A program made the position numbers and the translations under genes. The notes under the pieces were generated by a model. That model was not told the DNA's origin, did no database searches, and saw only the letters and a list, made by a program, of their open reading frames with translations. This document shows, in pieces, positions 34,871 through 45,063 of a DNA stretch of 64,000 nt. Every line of letters starts with the position of its first letter. Within the stretch, counting starts at the first letter, position 1. The stretch comes from an uncultured Ruminococcus sp. GTDB lineage: Bacteria; Bacillota; Clostridia; Oscillospirales; Acutalibacteraceae. The DNA lies in the NCBI GenBank assembly GCA_902765855.1, contig CACXBF010000002.1:1-64000 (forward strand). Reading direction: 5' to 3'.

Positions 34871-35677
34871 ATGAGTAATAAGAAAATAGGCTTTATCGGT
34901 GCAGGCAATATGGCTACTGCAATCATCAACGGAATGATTGGCAATAAGGCAAAAGAACCATCTATGATTTATGTATTTGACTTAGACAATGCAAAGCTTG
35001 ATATTATGAAGCAAAAGGGTGTAAATGCTTGTGCAAGTGCTAATGAGGCTGTTGAAAAGAGCGATATTATCGTTCTTGCAGTTAAGCCACAGAACTACGA
35101 AGAAGTTCTTCTTGGTATTAAATCAAGTGTAACAGCAGAAAAGGTTTTCGTAACAATCGCTGCAGGAATTTCTATAAGCTATGTTACAGAAACTCTTGGT
35201 GTAAATTGTCCTGCTGTAAGAGTTATGCCAAATACTCCACTTTTGCTCGGCTATGGTGCAACAGCTATGTGCCGTTCAGAGAATATTTCTGATGAAGACT
35301 TTAACGAAATTTATAAGATGTTCTCACTCAGCGGAGAGGTTTGCCTTTTCCCAGAAAGCAAGATGAATGAGGTTATTTCTATAAACGGCAGTAGTCCAGC
35401 ATATTTCTATCTTTTTGCTTTAGCAATGAAACAATATGCCGAGGAGGCTGGCTTTGACGGCGAAACTGCTCTTAAACTTATTGCAAAGACAATGGAGGGC
35501 AGTGCTCATATGATTCTTGAGAGCGGAGATACTCTTGAAACACTTATTCAAAAGGTTTCATCAAAGGGTGGCACAACAATAGCTGCACTTGATGTAATGA
35601 AGTCAAAGGGTATTCCTGAGGCAATCAAAGAGGGAATGGCAGCTTGCACAAAGAGAGCTGAAGAATTAGGCAAATAA
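34871..35677 (+). CDS. proC: pyrroline-5-carboxylate reductase
   Basis: 268 residues. It performs the last step of proline synthesis, reducing pyrroline-5-carboxylate with NAD(P)H. The Rossmann start IGFIGAGNMATAIINGM and the C-terminal dimer helix with SKGGTTIAALDVM are diagnostic. The start ATG follows GGAGGG. proA and proB are not in the window. Confidence 0.95.
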   Translation: MSNKKIGFIGAGNMATAIINGMIGNKAKEPSMIYVFDLDNAKLDIMKQKGVNACASANEAVEKSDIIVLAVKPQNYEEVLLGIKSSVTAEKVFVTIAAGISISYVTETLGVNCPAVRVMPNTPLLLGYGATAMCRSENISDEDFNEIYKMFSLSGEVCLFPESKMNEVISINGSSPAYFYLFALAMKQYAEEAGFDGETALKLIAKTMEGSAHMILESGDTLETLIQKVSSKGGTTIAALDVMKSKGIPEAIKEGMAACTKRAEELGK

Positions 35678-35766
35678 GTCTTTGTAGATATTTTATAGGT
35701 CATAAAACATATCCGCCCTTCATATTATTTAACGAGATGTAAAACAGGTAGAGGAGTTAAATAATT

Positions 35767-36417
35767 ATGAAGGGCATAGTTTTTACAAAACCAAAATTTT
35801 TAAAAAATCTTTTCAGACGCAACAGACCGAAATTTGACATCAGAAAAAATGCTATGTTTCTGTTGCTGTGCTTATTTTTGCTCGTTGGAGTAATTTTAGG
35901 CGTTATCTGTGCAAGAAATGGGGACAAGTCACTTATAGAAAAGCTTGATTTTCTATTTCTGACAGATTTTGAAAATAAGCGTAATATGGGCTTGTTTTCG
36001 GTTTTCTCTGCAAGCTTTGCCTCTGGATTTTTGCTGCTGCTTGCAACATTTCTGCTTGGAATTTCTTCGTGGGGCTTTTTCGTCCTGCCTGCCATACCAC
36101 TATTTAAAGGTTTTGGTTTTGGAATTTCAACAGGCTATATGTATGCCGCATATGGTGCGTCAGGAATTTTCTATAATATTCTTGTTGTACTTCCGGGGGC
36201 GTTTATTTCAGCCTTGATTTTAATTATAATATCAAAAGAGAGTTTCAGATTTTCTTGGGATATTATGACTTCGCTAAGAGGATATAAATCTGATATTTCG
36301 GGAGAATTTCGACTTTACATAGTAAGAATATTTTGGGCATTGATAGTTCTTGCAGGTGCATCTGTTATAGATATGCTGTTTTCGCTTGTATTTTCGGGCT
36401 TGTTTTCCTTTTCTTGA
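35767..36417 (+). CDS. spoIIM: stage II sporulation protein M family membrane protein
   Basis: 216 residues with about five membrane helices. The family motif region FFVLPAIPLFKGFGFGISTGYM is followed by a helix with a conserved PGAFISALIL. In Bacillus, SpoIIM acts with SpoIID and SpoIIP in peptidoglycan remodelling during engulfment. No SpoIID or SpoIIP gene is adjacent, and shorter SpoIIM-like proteins with other roles exist, so the symbol is by family. The start ATG is behind GAGGAG. Confidence 0.8.
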   Translation: MKGIVFTKPKFLKNLFRRNRPKFDIRKNAMFLLLCLFLLVGVILGVICARNGDKSLIEKLDFLFLTDFENKRNMGLFSVFSASFASGFLLLLATFLLGISSWGFFVLPAIPLFKGFGFGISTGYMYAAYGASGIFYNILVVLPGAFISALILIIISKESFRFSWDIMTSLRGYKSDISGEFRLYIVRIFWALIVLAGASVIDMLFSLVFSGLFSFS

Positions 36418-36505
36418 AGTGATATAATATAAAATAGTTTGTCGAATAAGCTTATCTTGACATAGCGGATATCGACAGGACTATTAAAACTCAGGAGAAA
36501 TAATA

Positions 36506-37435
36506 ATGTCCAATTCTAACAGTAAGCCTGAAAAGAACGGTGCTTTAATTGATTTTCTCACCAATGTTCTGACAGAGAATTTTAAAAAGCTTGTTCTTAC
36601 AAATTTATTGCTTGATATACCGCTTGTAATAATAGCCGGAATCATAGCCTTAATATCATATCTGCTCGGCGGAATTTATGTATTTATTGTAATGCTTGTT
36701 ATTCCATTGCTTGCACCGTTTTCGGCAGGTGTTTTCTATATAGTAAGAAACATAGCCAAGGGTGAAAAGATAAAAATTGTAGAGCAGTTTAAGCGTGGTA
36801 TTAAGGATAATGCGTTTCAGTTTTTTATACAGGGAATAATACATTACCTTGTTTTCACCGGTTTTTATTTTGCGTTTGAATTTTATCGGAGCGACCTTTC
36901 AAATCCGCTCATAATTTCCGCATTAGTAGCAAGCATAATAGTTGCACTGATTTATCTTTTTATGACCTTTAATATGGGTATGATGACGGTAACAGTAAAG
37001 CTGAAATCAATAGATATTTTCAAAAACTCGCTTTTGCTTTCATTTATGGCGATAGTTCAGAATGTAAAAACGCTATTAGCAATGTTGTTTATATTTGCAT
37101 TGATATTTTCTGTAACTATTCTTATTTCTGATATGACTATTGTTATTTGTGTTCTTGCGGCACTTGTGCTTATTATTTTGCCAACTCTTATTTTTCTTGT
37201 AATTGGTTATAACTCATATCCTGCAATAAAGGATTTTGTTATTGATTCTAAAACAGAGAAAAAGCCACAGGAAGAAAAAAAAGTTATGCTACCACAGCTT
37301 ACGGCAGAAGAACTTGAAGAATATGCTGAGGGCGACCCGAACGAATATGTTTATGTAGATGGAAAGATGGTTAAGCGAGCAACGGTTTTGAAAATGATTG
37401 AGAAAATCAAAGCATCTGAGGAGTCACAGCAATAA
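36506..37435 (+). CDS. DUF624-like polytopic membrane protein
   Basis: 309 residues. About six helices (28-60, 105-125, 135-160, 170-190, 190-240) are followed by a charged cytoplasmic tail (about 245-309) with EELEEYAEGDPNEYVYVDGKM. The arrangement LTNLLLDIPLV plus paired helices resembles YesL/DUF624 proteins. The function is unknown. The start ATG follows AGGAGA. Confidence 0.6.
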   Translation: MSNSNSKPEKNGALIDFLTNVLTENFKKLVLTNLLLDIPLVIIAGIIALISYLLGGIYVFIVMLVIPLLAPFSAGVFYIVRNIAKGEKIKIVEQFKRGIKDNAFQFFIQGIIHYLVFTGFYFAFEFYRSDLSNPLIISALVASIIVALIYLFMTFNMGMMTVTVKLKSIDIFKNSLLLSFMAIVQNVKTLLAMLFIFALIFSVTILISDMTIVICVLAALVLIILPTLIFLVIGYNSYPAIKDFVIDSKTEKKPQEEKKVMLPQLTAEELEEYAEGDPNEYVYVDGKMVKRATVLKMIEKIKASEESQQ

Positions 37436-37454
37436 CAAATTTTAAACAAAATTT

Positions 37455-37496
37455 AAAAGTCCACAGCTCAAATAATAATGAGCTGTGGACTTTTTA
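37455..37496. terminator. bidirectional terminator
   Basis: AAAAGTCCACAGCTCA pairs with TGAGCTGTGGACTTTTT between convergent genes. Confidence 0.8.
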
Positions 37497-37514
37497 TATA
37501 GCTGAAATATTTAA

Positions 37515-38474
37515 TCAATAATATGGGCTGGAATCTCCTCTTTTGCGTTTTCTTATAGCTGTTATTATAATGCTTATTACTATTATAATAATGCTTATGA
37601 CCGATACTATGAATATTGCCGGCATTGTTGCTGTAAGATATTCAAATACATCATCTACATCTTCAACCTGAGTAAGAATACCCTCATCAGACCATTTATA
37701 AGAATCATAGAGCGTACTTGTACAATCAATTTCAGATTCTCTGCCTTCGTGTTTATGCAAATCAAAATAGTAATCACTTTTTAAGAGATATTTATGACTT
37801 ATTGAAAATGATACTCCGCCAATAGGGTCATCCCAGGTTACATCTACATTGTAATATTCCCCGTTAAGCTTAACTACATTCCATATATGATTAAGTTGTT
37901 CGCTTTTAGCAGTAGTATTTTCTATGCCACACTGCTTCATAACATAGCCGAAAAGTCCGGTATATGCCATACAAGTGCCTTGACCAGTCAAAAGCATATT
38001 GTATACATCAGAACTTCCCTTAGTTTCGTCATAGCTATAATTTTTTACTATATAATCGTGACAGGAATGTATTTTATCAAAATCGGTTTCTGATTTCATA
38101 ATCTCATCAGTTATAAGTTGAATTCTTGAATTAAAATCATTAACCTTTATTCCAAGTTCAGAATCGCTGTATTTAAATGAAAAGTATATTGAGATGGCTT
38201 CGTCGGTTTGCTCCGAATAGCTTACTTTATATTCCTTTTCAACATAAAATAATTGAGGATTTTTCTCTATAATACTTGTAACAATTTCGCTGACATCATT
38301 TTTTTGGATATTATATCCGCTTATATCAATTTCATCATTGAAGCTTTCAAGCTTATCAACGATAAGCTGCTCAATATATGCTCTTGAGTTACCCTCATAA
38401 GCATATGCTGTCAGTGGTATTGCTGTAAGGAATGCAAGAATTAAAGAAATTATCATCTTTTTCAGAGCAATCAC
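37515..38474 (-). CDS. secreted/membrane transglutaminase-like protein
   Basis: 319 residues. A signal peptide (about 1-25) leads to a transglutaminase-like fold with a complete Cys-His-Asp triad (GQGTCMAYTGLFG, LNHIWNVVKL, YNVDVTWDDP). A C-terminal membrane helix (about 285-310) with an RKRKRGD tail keeps it at the membrane, facing out. Homologs may act as peptidases or crosslinkers; the substrate is unknown. The start is uncertain: GTG 38474 has an AAGG almost adjacent, and the next ATG (38456) would cut the signal peptide. It is separated from the GH31 gene by 2 bases, so they are co-transcribed. Confidence 0.78.
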   Translation of the reverse strand: MIALKKMIISLILAFLTAIPLTAYAYEGNSRAYIEQLIVDKLESFNDEIDISGYNIQKNDVSEIVTSIIEKNPQLFYVEKEYKVSYSEQTDEAISIYFSFKYSDSELGIKVNDFNSRIQLITDEIMKSETDFDKIHSCHDYIVKNYSYDETKGSSDVYNMLLTGQGTCMAYTGLFGYVMKQCGIENTTAKSEQLNHIWNVVKLNGEYYNVDVTWDDPIGGVSFSISHKYLLKSDYYFDLHKHEGRESEIDCTSTLYDSYKWSDEGILTQVEDVDDVFEYLTATMPAIFIVSVISIIIIVISIIITAIRKRKRGDSSPYY

Positions 38475-38476
38475 CC

Positions 38477-40543
38477 TTAATTAAATAATGATACCTTGAC
38501 AATTTGCTTATTAGAAAATACTACAAGCTTACCGTTATCATCTTCCTTGATTGCGATAGAATCGAAATGTTCAGGCTTATCATAATCTGTGGTGTAGCCG
38601 TCATCATCATAAAGAACATATTCGCAAGGCTTATCTGCATACGCTATAACTTCAAAACGAGAAGTATCAATATTGTCTGTGCGGTCTGTTGGTTTGCAGA
38701 GTGGAAGAAGTTTATTTTTTCTCATAAAGAGTGGTACTTCATTCAATGCGACATCTATAAAATGATAACCCTTTGGAAGAAGCGCATATTTTCTTTGTGT
38801 TGGACTTGTGAATTTAATATAAAGCATATCTTCAGGCAGATATACATATCTTCCCCTTGCATTTTGAGTATATACAGGAGTGAGCATAAGTCCGTCACCA
38901 AACATAAGTTGGTCTTCGACAGAAGATACAAAACTATCTTCAGGGTAATCAAAAGAAAGCGGTCTGAACATCATCTTATCAGAAAGAGCCGCTTTCATAT
39001 ATTCGCTATAAATATATGGAATCATACTATATCTGATTGAAATTATATTCTTGAAATCTTCTGTGCTACCGAAATTGTAGCATTCCTGAGCTCTTGTTCC
39101 GAGGGCTGAGTGGTTTCTCATAAGTGGAGTAAATATTCCGAAAGCAAGCCATCTGAGCAATAAATCTCTTGTGCAGTTACCGCCAAAACCACCAAGGTCT
39201 GCACCTGTATAAAGAAAACCGCACATATTAAGCGATGGCATTTGTTTGATATTCATAAGAAGATGAGCCCACCATGATTGGTTATCGCCTGTCCAGATAC
39301 CGCCATATCTGTGCATACCGATATATGACGCTCTTGAGAAAATCAACATTCTCTTATTTGGGTCGAATCTTTCAAAAGCTTCCGCAGCAGCACGAGTCAT
39401 ATTATAACCATAAAGATTATGCACAAGTTCGTGGCAGAGAACCTTGCCGTCCATATTATGATAAAAAGATGCATAGTCCTTGTCGCTATTGGAAAGACCT
39501 GTGAATTTATCCTTTAATTCAAAGAATGAATTTATATCCAAATCTTTTCCTTGTGCCTCTTTTGCAGCCTCAAGTGCAGATGCCAAACCCTTCTCGCTAT
39601 AAAAGATTGCCGGTTCATTCATATCATTCCAGAAACCTTCTATTCCGTCATCAACAAGAGTTTTATATTTATCTCCAAACCATTTACGGGTTTTTGAGTT
39701 TAAAAAATCAGGAAAATGTGTTTTTCCGGGCCAAACTCCAGCGGTAAAATCACTTCCATTAGCAGTTTTGCAGAAATGATTATCACGAACACCCTCAACA
39801 TAAACATCATAGCCATCTTCAATTTTAATGGCAGCGTCTATAATAGGAACGAGATGAATACCTTCATCTCTCATTTCTGAAACAAATTCCTTGAAATTAG
39901 GGAAGGATTTTTTATCAACTGTAAAATCTTTATAACGCTCCATATAATCAATATCAAGATATACTGCGTCAAGCGGAATACCGCTCTCGCGATATTTTTT
40001 TACAACCTTGCGAACATCGTCAGCCGTACGGTAACTCCAACGGCTCTGTTGAAAACCAAAAGCCCATTTTGGAGCAATATAACTTCTGCCGATAAGTCCT
40101 CTGAATTGTCTTACAATATCGTAAAGACTTTCGCCTGTAATAATATAAAGAGCAAAATTTCCGTTTTCACAATCAATAGAAAGTATATTACTGTCAGTAA
40201 AGCCGATATCAAATGTAACCTTTGAAGGCGTGTCTACAAAAACACCGAAACGCTCAAAGCCATCAATTAATATGAAATTATGAGCACCATAGAGTGAGCG
40301 TTTTTCTTCTGTATGAACAGGGTCATCATTACAGAAACTTGTATAAATATATCCACGCTTATTTATTCCACGATTAGCTTCACCAAGACCATATATAATA
40401 TCAGCGTCAGTCATACCAAATTCGAGGCAATTTGGCTTATAGTCCTCTTCATAGAACATATCAGGTTTATCATTTTCCGGAAAGATATTAACTACAACCG
40501 CACCTGTTTCAATCGGAGAACCATAAATATACTTTTTTATCAT
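38477..40543 (-). CDS. GH31 family alpha-glucosidase
   Basis: A 688-residue intracellular glycoside hydrolase (no signal peptide). The GH31 nucleophile lies in FWNDMNEPAIF and the acid/base Asp in IWTGDNQSWWAHL. RWSYRTADDVRKVVKKYR and YLDIDYM are typical of the barrel. It releases glucose from alpha-glucans or isomaltose-type oligosaccharides; exact linkage is unknown. ATG 40543 is chosen 10 bases after GGAGGG; the TTG at 40561 is part of that ribosome site. Confidence 0.92.
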   Translation of the reverse strand: MIKKYIYGSPIETGAVVVNIFPENDKPDMFYEEDYKPNCLEFGMTDADIIYGLGEANRGINKRGYIYTSFCNDDPVHTEEKRSLYGAHNFILIDGFERFGVFVDTPSKVTFDIGFTDSNILSIDCENGNFALYIITGESLYDIVRQFRGLIGRSYIAPKWAFGFQQSRWSYRTADDVRKVVKKYRESGIPLDAVYLDIDYMERYKDFTVDKKSFPNFKEFVSEMRDEGIHLVPIIDAAIKIEDGYDVYVEGVRDNHFCKTANGSDFTAGVWPGKTHFPDFLNSKTRKWFGDKYKTLVDDGIEGFWNDMNEPAIFYSEKGLASALEAAKEAQGKDLDINSFFELKDKFTGLSNSDKDYASFYHNMDGKVLCHELVHNLYGYNMTRAAAEAFERFDPNKRMLIFSRASYIGMHRYGGIWTGDNQSWWAHLLMNIKQMPSLNMCGFLYTGADLGGFGGNCTRDLLLRWLAFGIFTPLMRNHSALGTRAQECYNFGSTEDFKNIISIRYSMIPYIYSEYMKAALSDKMMFRPLSFDYPEDSFVSSVEDQLMFGDGLMLTPVYTQNARGRYVYLPEDMLYIKFTSPTQRKYALLPKGYHFIDVALNEVPLFMRKNKLLPLCKPTDRTDNIDTSRFEVIAYADKPCEYVLYDDDGYTTDYDKPEHFDSIAIKEDDNGKLVVFSNKQIVKVSLFN

Positions 40544-40642
40544 ATCAGACTTACCCTCCAAAATATGTTATTTAAAAAATCATATAAAAATCAAGTCTTT
40601 ATAAATTTTTTAAAAAGAATTATTTTTAAAGTTCTTAATATG

Positions 40643-40670
40643 ATTATATCATATAGTTAGATAAAATCAA
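40643..40670 (-). promoter_or_regulatory. promoter of the GH31-transglutaminase unit
   Basis: On the minus strand TTGATT (40665-40670), 16 bases, TATAAT (40643-40648). Confidence 0.5.
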
Positions 40671-40723
40671 GACATTGTATCCACTATTTACAATTTTTTA
40701 TGCACTATTGATAAAAAAATTGA

Positions 40724-40762
40724 TGACAAAAAGCATACGGTATGATAAATCAGATGCTTTCT
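40724..40762 (-). terminator. terminator of sigG
   Basis: On the minus strand AAGCAT and ATGCTT pair around a 17-base loop, then TTTTTGTC. It lies about 45 bases downstream of sigG. Confidence 0.5.
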
Positions 40763-40803
40763 AAAAAATCAAATATAATTCGCTGATTATTACATTACTG
40801 CCT

Positions 40804-41586
40804 CTAAATTTCGTTTTTAATTTTCTCTAATGCACCTTTTTCGAGCCTTGATACCTGTGCCTGACTTATTCCGATTTCCTTTGCAACCTCTGTTTGCGTT
40901 TTTCCTGCAAAAAATCTTAAGGAAAGTATACGCTTTTCTCTCGGTTCAAGTGAGCGGATAGCTTCTTTTAGTGCTATTTCATTGAGCCAGTTCATATCGT
41001 CGTTTGCATCACCGACTTGGTCCATTACATAAATAGTGTCTGCTCCGTCGGAAAAGACGGGTTCATATAATGACACAGGTTCTACTATCGCTTCAAGAGC
41101 TAAAACAACTTCTTCTTTTTTTATGCCAAGTTCCTTTGCAATTTCTTCAACAGAAGGTTCTTGATTTTTTTCGGCAGTGATACGCTCTCTTACCTGCATT
41201 GCACGATATGCTGTATCACGCATAGAGCGACTAACTCTTATGGCATTATTATCTCTAAGGAATCTTCTCACTTCTCCTATTATCATAGGTACGCCGTAAG
41301 TAGAAAATCTCACATCAAGAGAATTATCAAAATTATCAATCGCTTTTATTAAACCGATACAACCGACTTGAAATAAATCATCAGGGTTTTCACCTCTGTT
41401 GGCAAAGCGTTTTATAACACTTAAAACAAGTCTGAGATTTCCGTTTATCATATCTTCTCTTGCTTGTTTTCTTTGTTCCGGAGTTCCCTCGTGCATAATT
41501 TTAAGTAGAGCCTTTTTTTCGTTTTCGCTAAGAACTTTAAGTTTAGATGTATTTACACCACAAATTTCAACCTTTGAAAATTGCAT
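40804..41586 (-). CDS. sigG: sporulation sigma factor G
   Basis: 260 residues, late forespore sigma factor. The N-terminal KVEICGVNTSKLKVLSE is a SigG hallmark. Region 2 has NLRLVLSVIKRFANRGE and DDLFQVGCIGLIKAIDNFD, followed by IRVSRSMRDTAYRAMQVRE. Region 4 has QTEVAKEIGISQAQVSRLEKG. ATG 41586 is chosen behind AGTGGGG. spoIIGA-sigE, which precedes sigG in many genomes, is not upstream here: the next gene is divergent. A SigF/SigG-type promoter was looked for without a clear match. Confidence 0.94.
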   Translation of the reverse strand: MQFSKVEICGVNTSKLKVLSENEKKALLKIMHEGTPEQRKQAREDMINGNLRLVLSVIKRFANRGENPDDLFQVGCIGLIKAIDNFDNSLDVRFSTYGVPMIIGEVRRFLRDNNAIRVSRSMRDTAYRAMQVRERITAEKNQEPSVEEIAKELGIKKEEVVLALEAIVEPVSLYEPVFSDGADTIYVMDQVGDANDDMNWLNEIALKEAIRSLEPREKRILSLRFFAGKTQTEVAKEIGISQAQVSRLEKGALEKIKNEI

Positions 41587-41777
41587 TATATAAACCCCAC
41601 TTTCTTTGATATTTTTTAGTATTAGCAAGAAAGTATGGCTTAATTCAGATTTAGGATTTTTATTGTTTGATATACACATGAATAACATATCTTATATAGA
41701 TGCAGTAGCTTTTTGAGTGTATAATAGGAAATATAATTCATTATTTTGTATATTTAGTTAAAATTGTTTCGTAAAGA

Positions 41778-41805
41778 TTGAAATATGTCAGAATTGTGGT
41801 ATAAT
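41778..41805 (+). promoter_or_regulatory. promoter of the glycerophosphotransferase gene
   Basis: TTGAAA (41778-41783), 16 bases, TATAAT (41800-41805), about 35 bases before the start codon. Confidence 0.6.
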
Positions 41806-41840
41806 ATCTTAGATATTGAATTTTTACGGAGGCTATATAA

Positions 41841-44621
41841 ATGGATTATAAAGTAGCAATGTCAATGACTAATAGCAGCTTTAATCCTTCGGCATTGACT
41901 GTTATTGTACCAATTTTTGACGGAACCTTCAAAAATAAACTGAGTGCTACTCTCGATTCGATTCTCGATCAGATAGATATTGAACAAAATCAGATTAAGG
42001 TTATTGTTATAAATGGTATAAATTCTAAATCTTGCAGAAAAACCTGCGAAAAAGAAAAATATAAGAAAACCTTTGGCAATATTCTTAATATGGTAAGTTC
42101 TCCTGCGGATAGTCTTGCGAAAGCTATGAATATTGCATTACCGCTTGTTGAAACAGATATTTTTACAGTAATTAACTGCGGAGATATTATAAACAATAAT
42201 TACCTTTCATCAGGACTTGAAAGATTTAGAAAAACGCCTGGAACAGATGTTGTTTCCACTATGGCTTATTGTATAAATAAGGCTATTACCACAAGTAAGG
42301 AAGCATATCTTTTCAATCTTTCAAAGTATAATAGATCTATGATTATCGACCTTCATAGAACACCGCAGTTTTTTCACGATTCAATCTATGCTTGTTTTAT
42401 AAAGACAAGCACTGCAAAAGAATTACGCTTTAATGAACAGCTTAATTATGATGCAGGAAATGATTATATTATAAGACTTCAAGCCAAGAAAATGGCTCTA
42501 TCGACGGTTTCTGATTGCTATTATAGCTTCCGTATGCCACAGGAAGACCAATTTATGTATTATCTTCCTGCACATTTCAAGGAATGGTATACAGAGGAAA
42601 CAACTGAATTTTTAATCCCGCTTTTGAGCGAAATTAAGGACGAAGATGGCAAAACACCTGAATTTGTTCAGGTTGCAGCGATGTTCCATATTGCAATCCG
42701 TTTTCTTGCTAACCTTGATAATAGAAATAAGCGTACAATGGACGATGAAGAACTTCAGGATTTCTTCAGAAAGGTTCGTGCAATTCTTAACCTTATTGAT
42801 GACGCAACTATCTTAAATAAGAATAAGTATAAGATTCTGAAATATAGTGCAGAAGCCGCTTTGATGTTTGAGAGAATTAAAAATGACGGCGATATAGATT
42901 TATCATACACATATTTCAAGAGAAATGTCAGAATTAACTTTAATGATGTTGAGTTGCTTGCAGTAAGTACGCTCAAGGTCGGTATTCATGTTATGGAATA
43001 TCATAACGGACAGCTTGTTATAGACGGTTCTTTCAGAGGAATTATGCCTTTTGAAAACTATAAGCTCTATGCAAGCTTTAACGGCGTAGATTATGAGCTT
43101 GAAAATAACGACAGATATTCTCTTACAAAATATTTTGGAATAAGCGCTTATAAGAAATTTACTTTCCATTTAGCTCTGGACCTCAAAAGAGCGAGAAACA
43201 AACAGAGATTGTATTTCTATGCTGTTGTAAATGGTGAAAGAGTAAATCTTGGAATTTCTTTCTTACATCACTGGGCAAAGCTTACAGCTTCACCAAAGGG
43301 CGCTTATTGGAGATTTAACGAATATACAGCAGTTTATGACAGCAACACAATTCTTATAACTAAGGCAAGCGCTAAGGATACTTTCAAAAAGGAAATGAAT
43401 TTCCTTAAAAATACTTTCCCACAGAGTAAGAGTATGTTCCTCAGAAGAATTGCTTATTGGGTTACAAGACCGTATTTCAAAAATAAAAAAATTTGGATTA
43501 TGTATGATAAGCTCTATAAGGGCGGAGATTCGAGTGAATATCTCTATCGTTTCTGTAAAGGAAATAAGGACGGCATTACTCGCTACTATATTATAGATAA
43601 GAATACTCCGGATTATCGTAAGCTTAAAAAAGACGGTATGAAGCCACTTAAAAACCATTCATTAAAGCATAAGATGGCTTTCCTCAATGCTGATGTAATC
43701 CTTATTACAAACAGCAATACTTTCCCGTTTAATGGCTATTCTATGGAGTATTCAAGATTTATTCGTGGACTTTGTAATTTCTCTACAATGTGCTTACAGC
43801 ATGGACTTACGGTTCAGAAATGTGCTATGGCTCAACAGAGAATAGTTGATAATACAAAGCGTTATTTTATCGCATCAAAGTATGAGTATAATAACCTTAT
43901 GCACCATGCATATGGTTATAAGGGCTTTGATTATGTTCGTCTTACAGGTATCGGCAGATATGACGGACTTGTATCAAATGACCAAAAGCAAATCTTGCTT
44001 TCTCCTACATGGAGAATGTATAATGCTATGCCTGTTACTACAAGTGAGGGTGAACAGAGAGCATATAATCCTGATTTCAAGAATACAGTTTATTATAAGA
44101 TTTATAATGACCTTATAAATAATGAAAAGCTTATCTCAACAGCCAAGGAATGTGGCTATAAGATTAAGTATCTTCTTCACCCGATTGTAAGTGCTCAGGC
44201 AAAGGATTATACTCCAAATAGTGCGGTTGAGGTTATACCATCAGTGGGTGATTTAAGCTATGAGAAAATTCTTACAGAATCAAGTCTTATGGTTACTGAC
44301 TATTCTGGTGTACAGTTTGACTTTGCTTATATGAAAAAGCCACTTGTATATTTCCACCCAACAGAACTTCCCGCTCATTATGATGACGGTTGCTTCTTCT
44401 ACGATACTATGGGCTTTGGTGAAATTTGCACAACTTCAGAGCAGCTTGTAGATACTCTTTGCGAATATATGCGTCAGGGCTGTAAGATGAAGCAGAAATA
44501 TATTGATAGAGTTGATGATTTCTATAATTTCCATGACCATAATAACTGCGAGCGTATATATAAGGAAATTATGGATTATCAGAAGATTGTTGATAAGGAT
44601 AAGATGAGAACAGGTAAATAA
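41841..44621 (+). CDS. GT2 glycosyltransferase fused to CDP-glycerol glycerophosphotransferase
   Basis: 926 residues, two enzymatic parts. Residues about 17-260 are a GT-A type family 2 glycosyltransferase (LTVIVPIFDG; CGD near 115). Residues about 300-520 are a linker with beta-strands, and about 530-915 a TagF/TagB-like CDP-glycerol transferase (CLQHGLTVQK; LLSPTWR; YLLHPI; SSLMVTDYSGVQFDFAYMKKPLVYFHP). It probably builds a glycerol-phosphate-containing teichoic acid or wall polymer. A TagG-like exporter lies at 62.5 kb. The start ATG follows GGAGG. Confidence 0.87.
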   Translation: MDYKVAMSMTNSSFNPSALTVIVPIFDGTFKNKLSATLDSILDQIDIEQNQIKVIVINGINSKSCRKTCEKEKYKKTFGNILNMVSSPADSLAKAMNIALPLVETDIFTVINCGDIINNNYLSSGLERFRKTPGTDVVSTMAYCINKAITTSKEAYLFNLSKYNRSMIIDLHRTPQFFHDSIYACFIKTSTAKELRFNEQLNYDAGNDYIIRLQAKKMALSTVSDCYYSFRMPQEDQFMYYLPAHFKEWYTEETTEFLIPLLSEIKDEDGKTPEFVQVAAMFHIAIRFLANLDNRNKRTMDDEELQDFFRKVRAILNLIDDATILNKNKYKILKYSAEAALMFERIKNDGDIDLSYTYFKRNVRINFNDVELLAVSTLKVGIHVMEYHNGQLVIDGSFRGIMPFENYKLYASFNGVDYELENNDRYSLTKYFGISAYKKFTFHLALDLKRARNKQRLYFYAVVNGERVNLGISFLHHWAKLTASPKGAYWRFNEYTAVYDSNTILITKASAKDTFKKEMNFLKNTFPQSKSMFLRRIAYWVTRPYFKNKKIWIMYDKLYKGGDSSEYLYRFCKGNKDGITRYYIIDKNTPDYRKLKKDGMKPLKNHSLKHKMAFLNADVILITNSNTFPFNGYSMEYSRFIRGLCNFSTMCLQHGLTVQKCAMAQQRIVDNTKRYFIASKYEYNNLMHHAYGYKGFDYVRLTGIGRYDGLVSNDQKQILLSPTWRMYNAMPVTTSEGEQRAYNPDFKNTVYYKIYNDLINNEKLISTAKECGYKIKYLLHPIVSAQAKDYTPNSAVEVIPSVGDLSYEKILTESSLMVTDYSGVQFDFAYMKKPLVYFHPTELPAHYDDGCFFYDTMGFGEICTTSEQLVDTLCEYMRQGCKMKQKYIDRVDDFYNFHDHNNCERIYKEIMDYQKIVDKDKMRTGK

Positions 44622-44643
44622 TTTATCGAAGGGAAATTATTTT

Positions 44644-45036
44644 ATGGAAATAGCTGTTGTTTTAATTATATTTCTTTTTTGGATTGCATTAGTCGTAGGC
44701 ATATGTGCATTATTTGTATGGATTTGCAAAAAAATTGCAGAATCTAAAGGTTTGCCAAGTTCGTATATGTGGTTTGGACTTTTAGGAGTATTGGGTATAG
44801 TTATAGTTGCCGTTATGGGACCTTCATACCCTCAGTACCCACAATATCCGTCACAAAATGGACAAAATCCATATCAACAACAAAATAATTATAATCAGCC
44901 AAATACATATTTTGGCAACAATCCATATCAGCAACCACAGCAACCACAACAGCAACAGAGTTACTGCCCACATTGTGGTGCCCCTGTTGATGGATATTCT
45001 ATTACTTGCGATCATTGTGGACAAATGCTCAGATAA
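44644..45036 (+). CDS. membrane protein with Pro/Gln/Tyr-rich linker and C-terminal zinc ribbon
   Basis: 130 residues. Two membrane helices (about 3-29 and 42-58), a Pro/Gln/Asn/Tyr-rich linker (about 60-107) and a zinc ribbon with two CxxC knuckles (YCPHCGAP; CDHCGQML). The function is unknown; such proteins often sit near envelope genes. The start ATG follows GAAGGG. It probably shares the message of the glycerophosphotransferase gene (22 bases). Confidence 0.75.
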   Translation: MEIAVVLIIFLFWIALVVGICALFVWICKKIAESKGLPSSYMWFGLLGVLGIVIVAVMGPSYPQYPQYPSQNGQNPYQQQNNYNQPNTYFGNNPYQQPQQPQQQQSYCPHCGAPVDGYSITCDHCGQMLR

Positions 45037-45063
45037 AAATTTCATCTAAACAGCAGTAAGATA

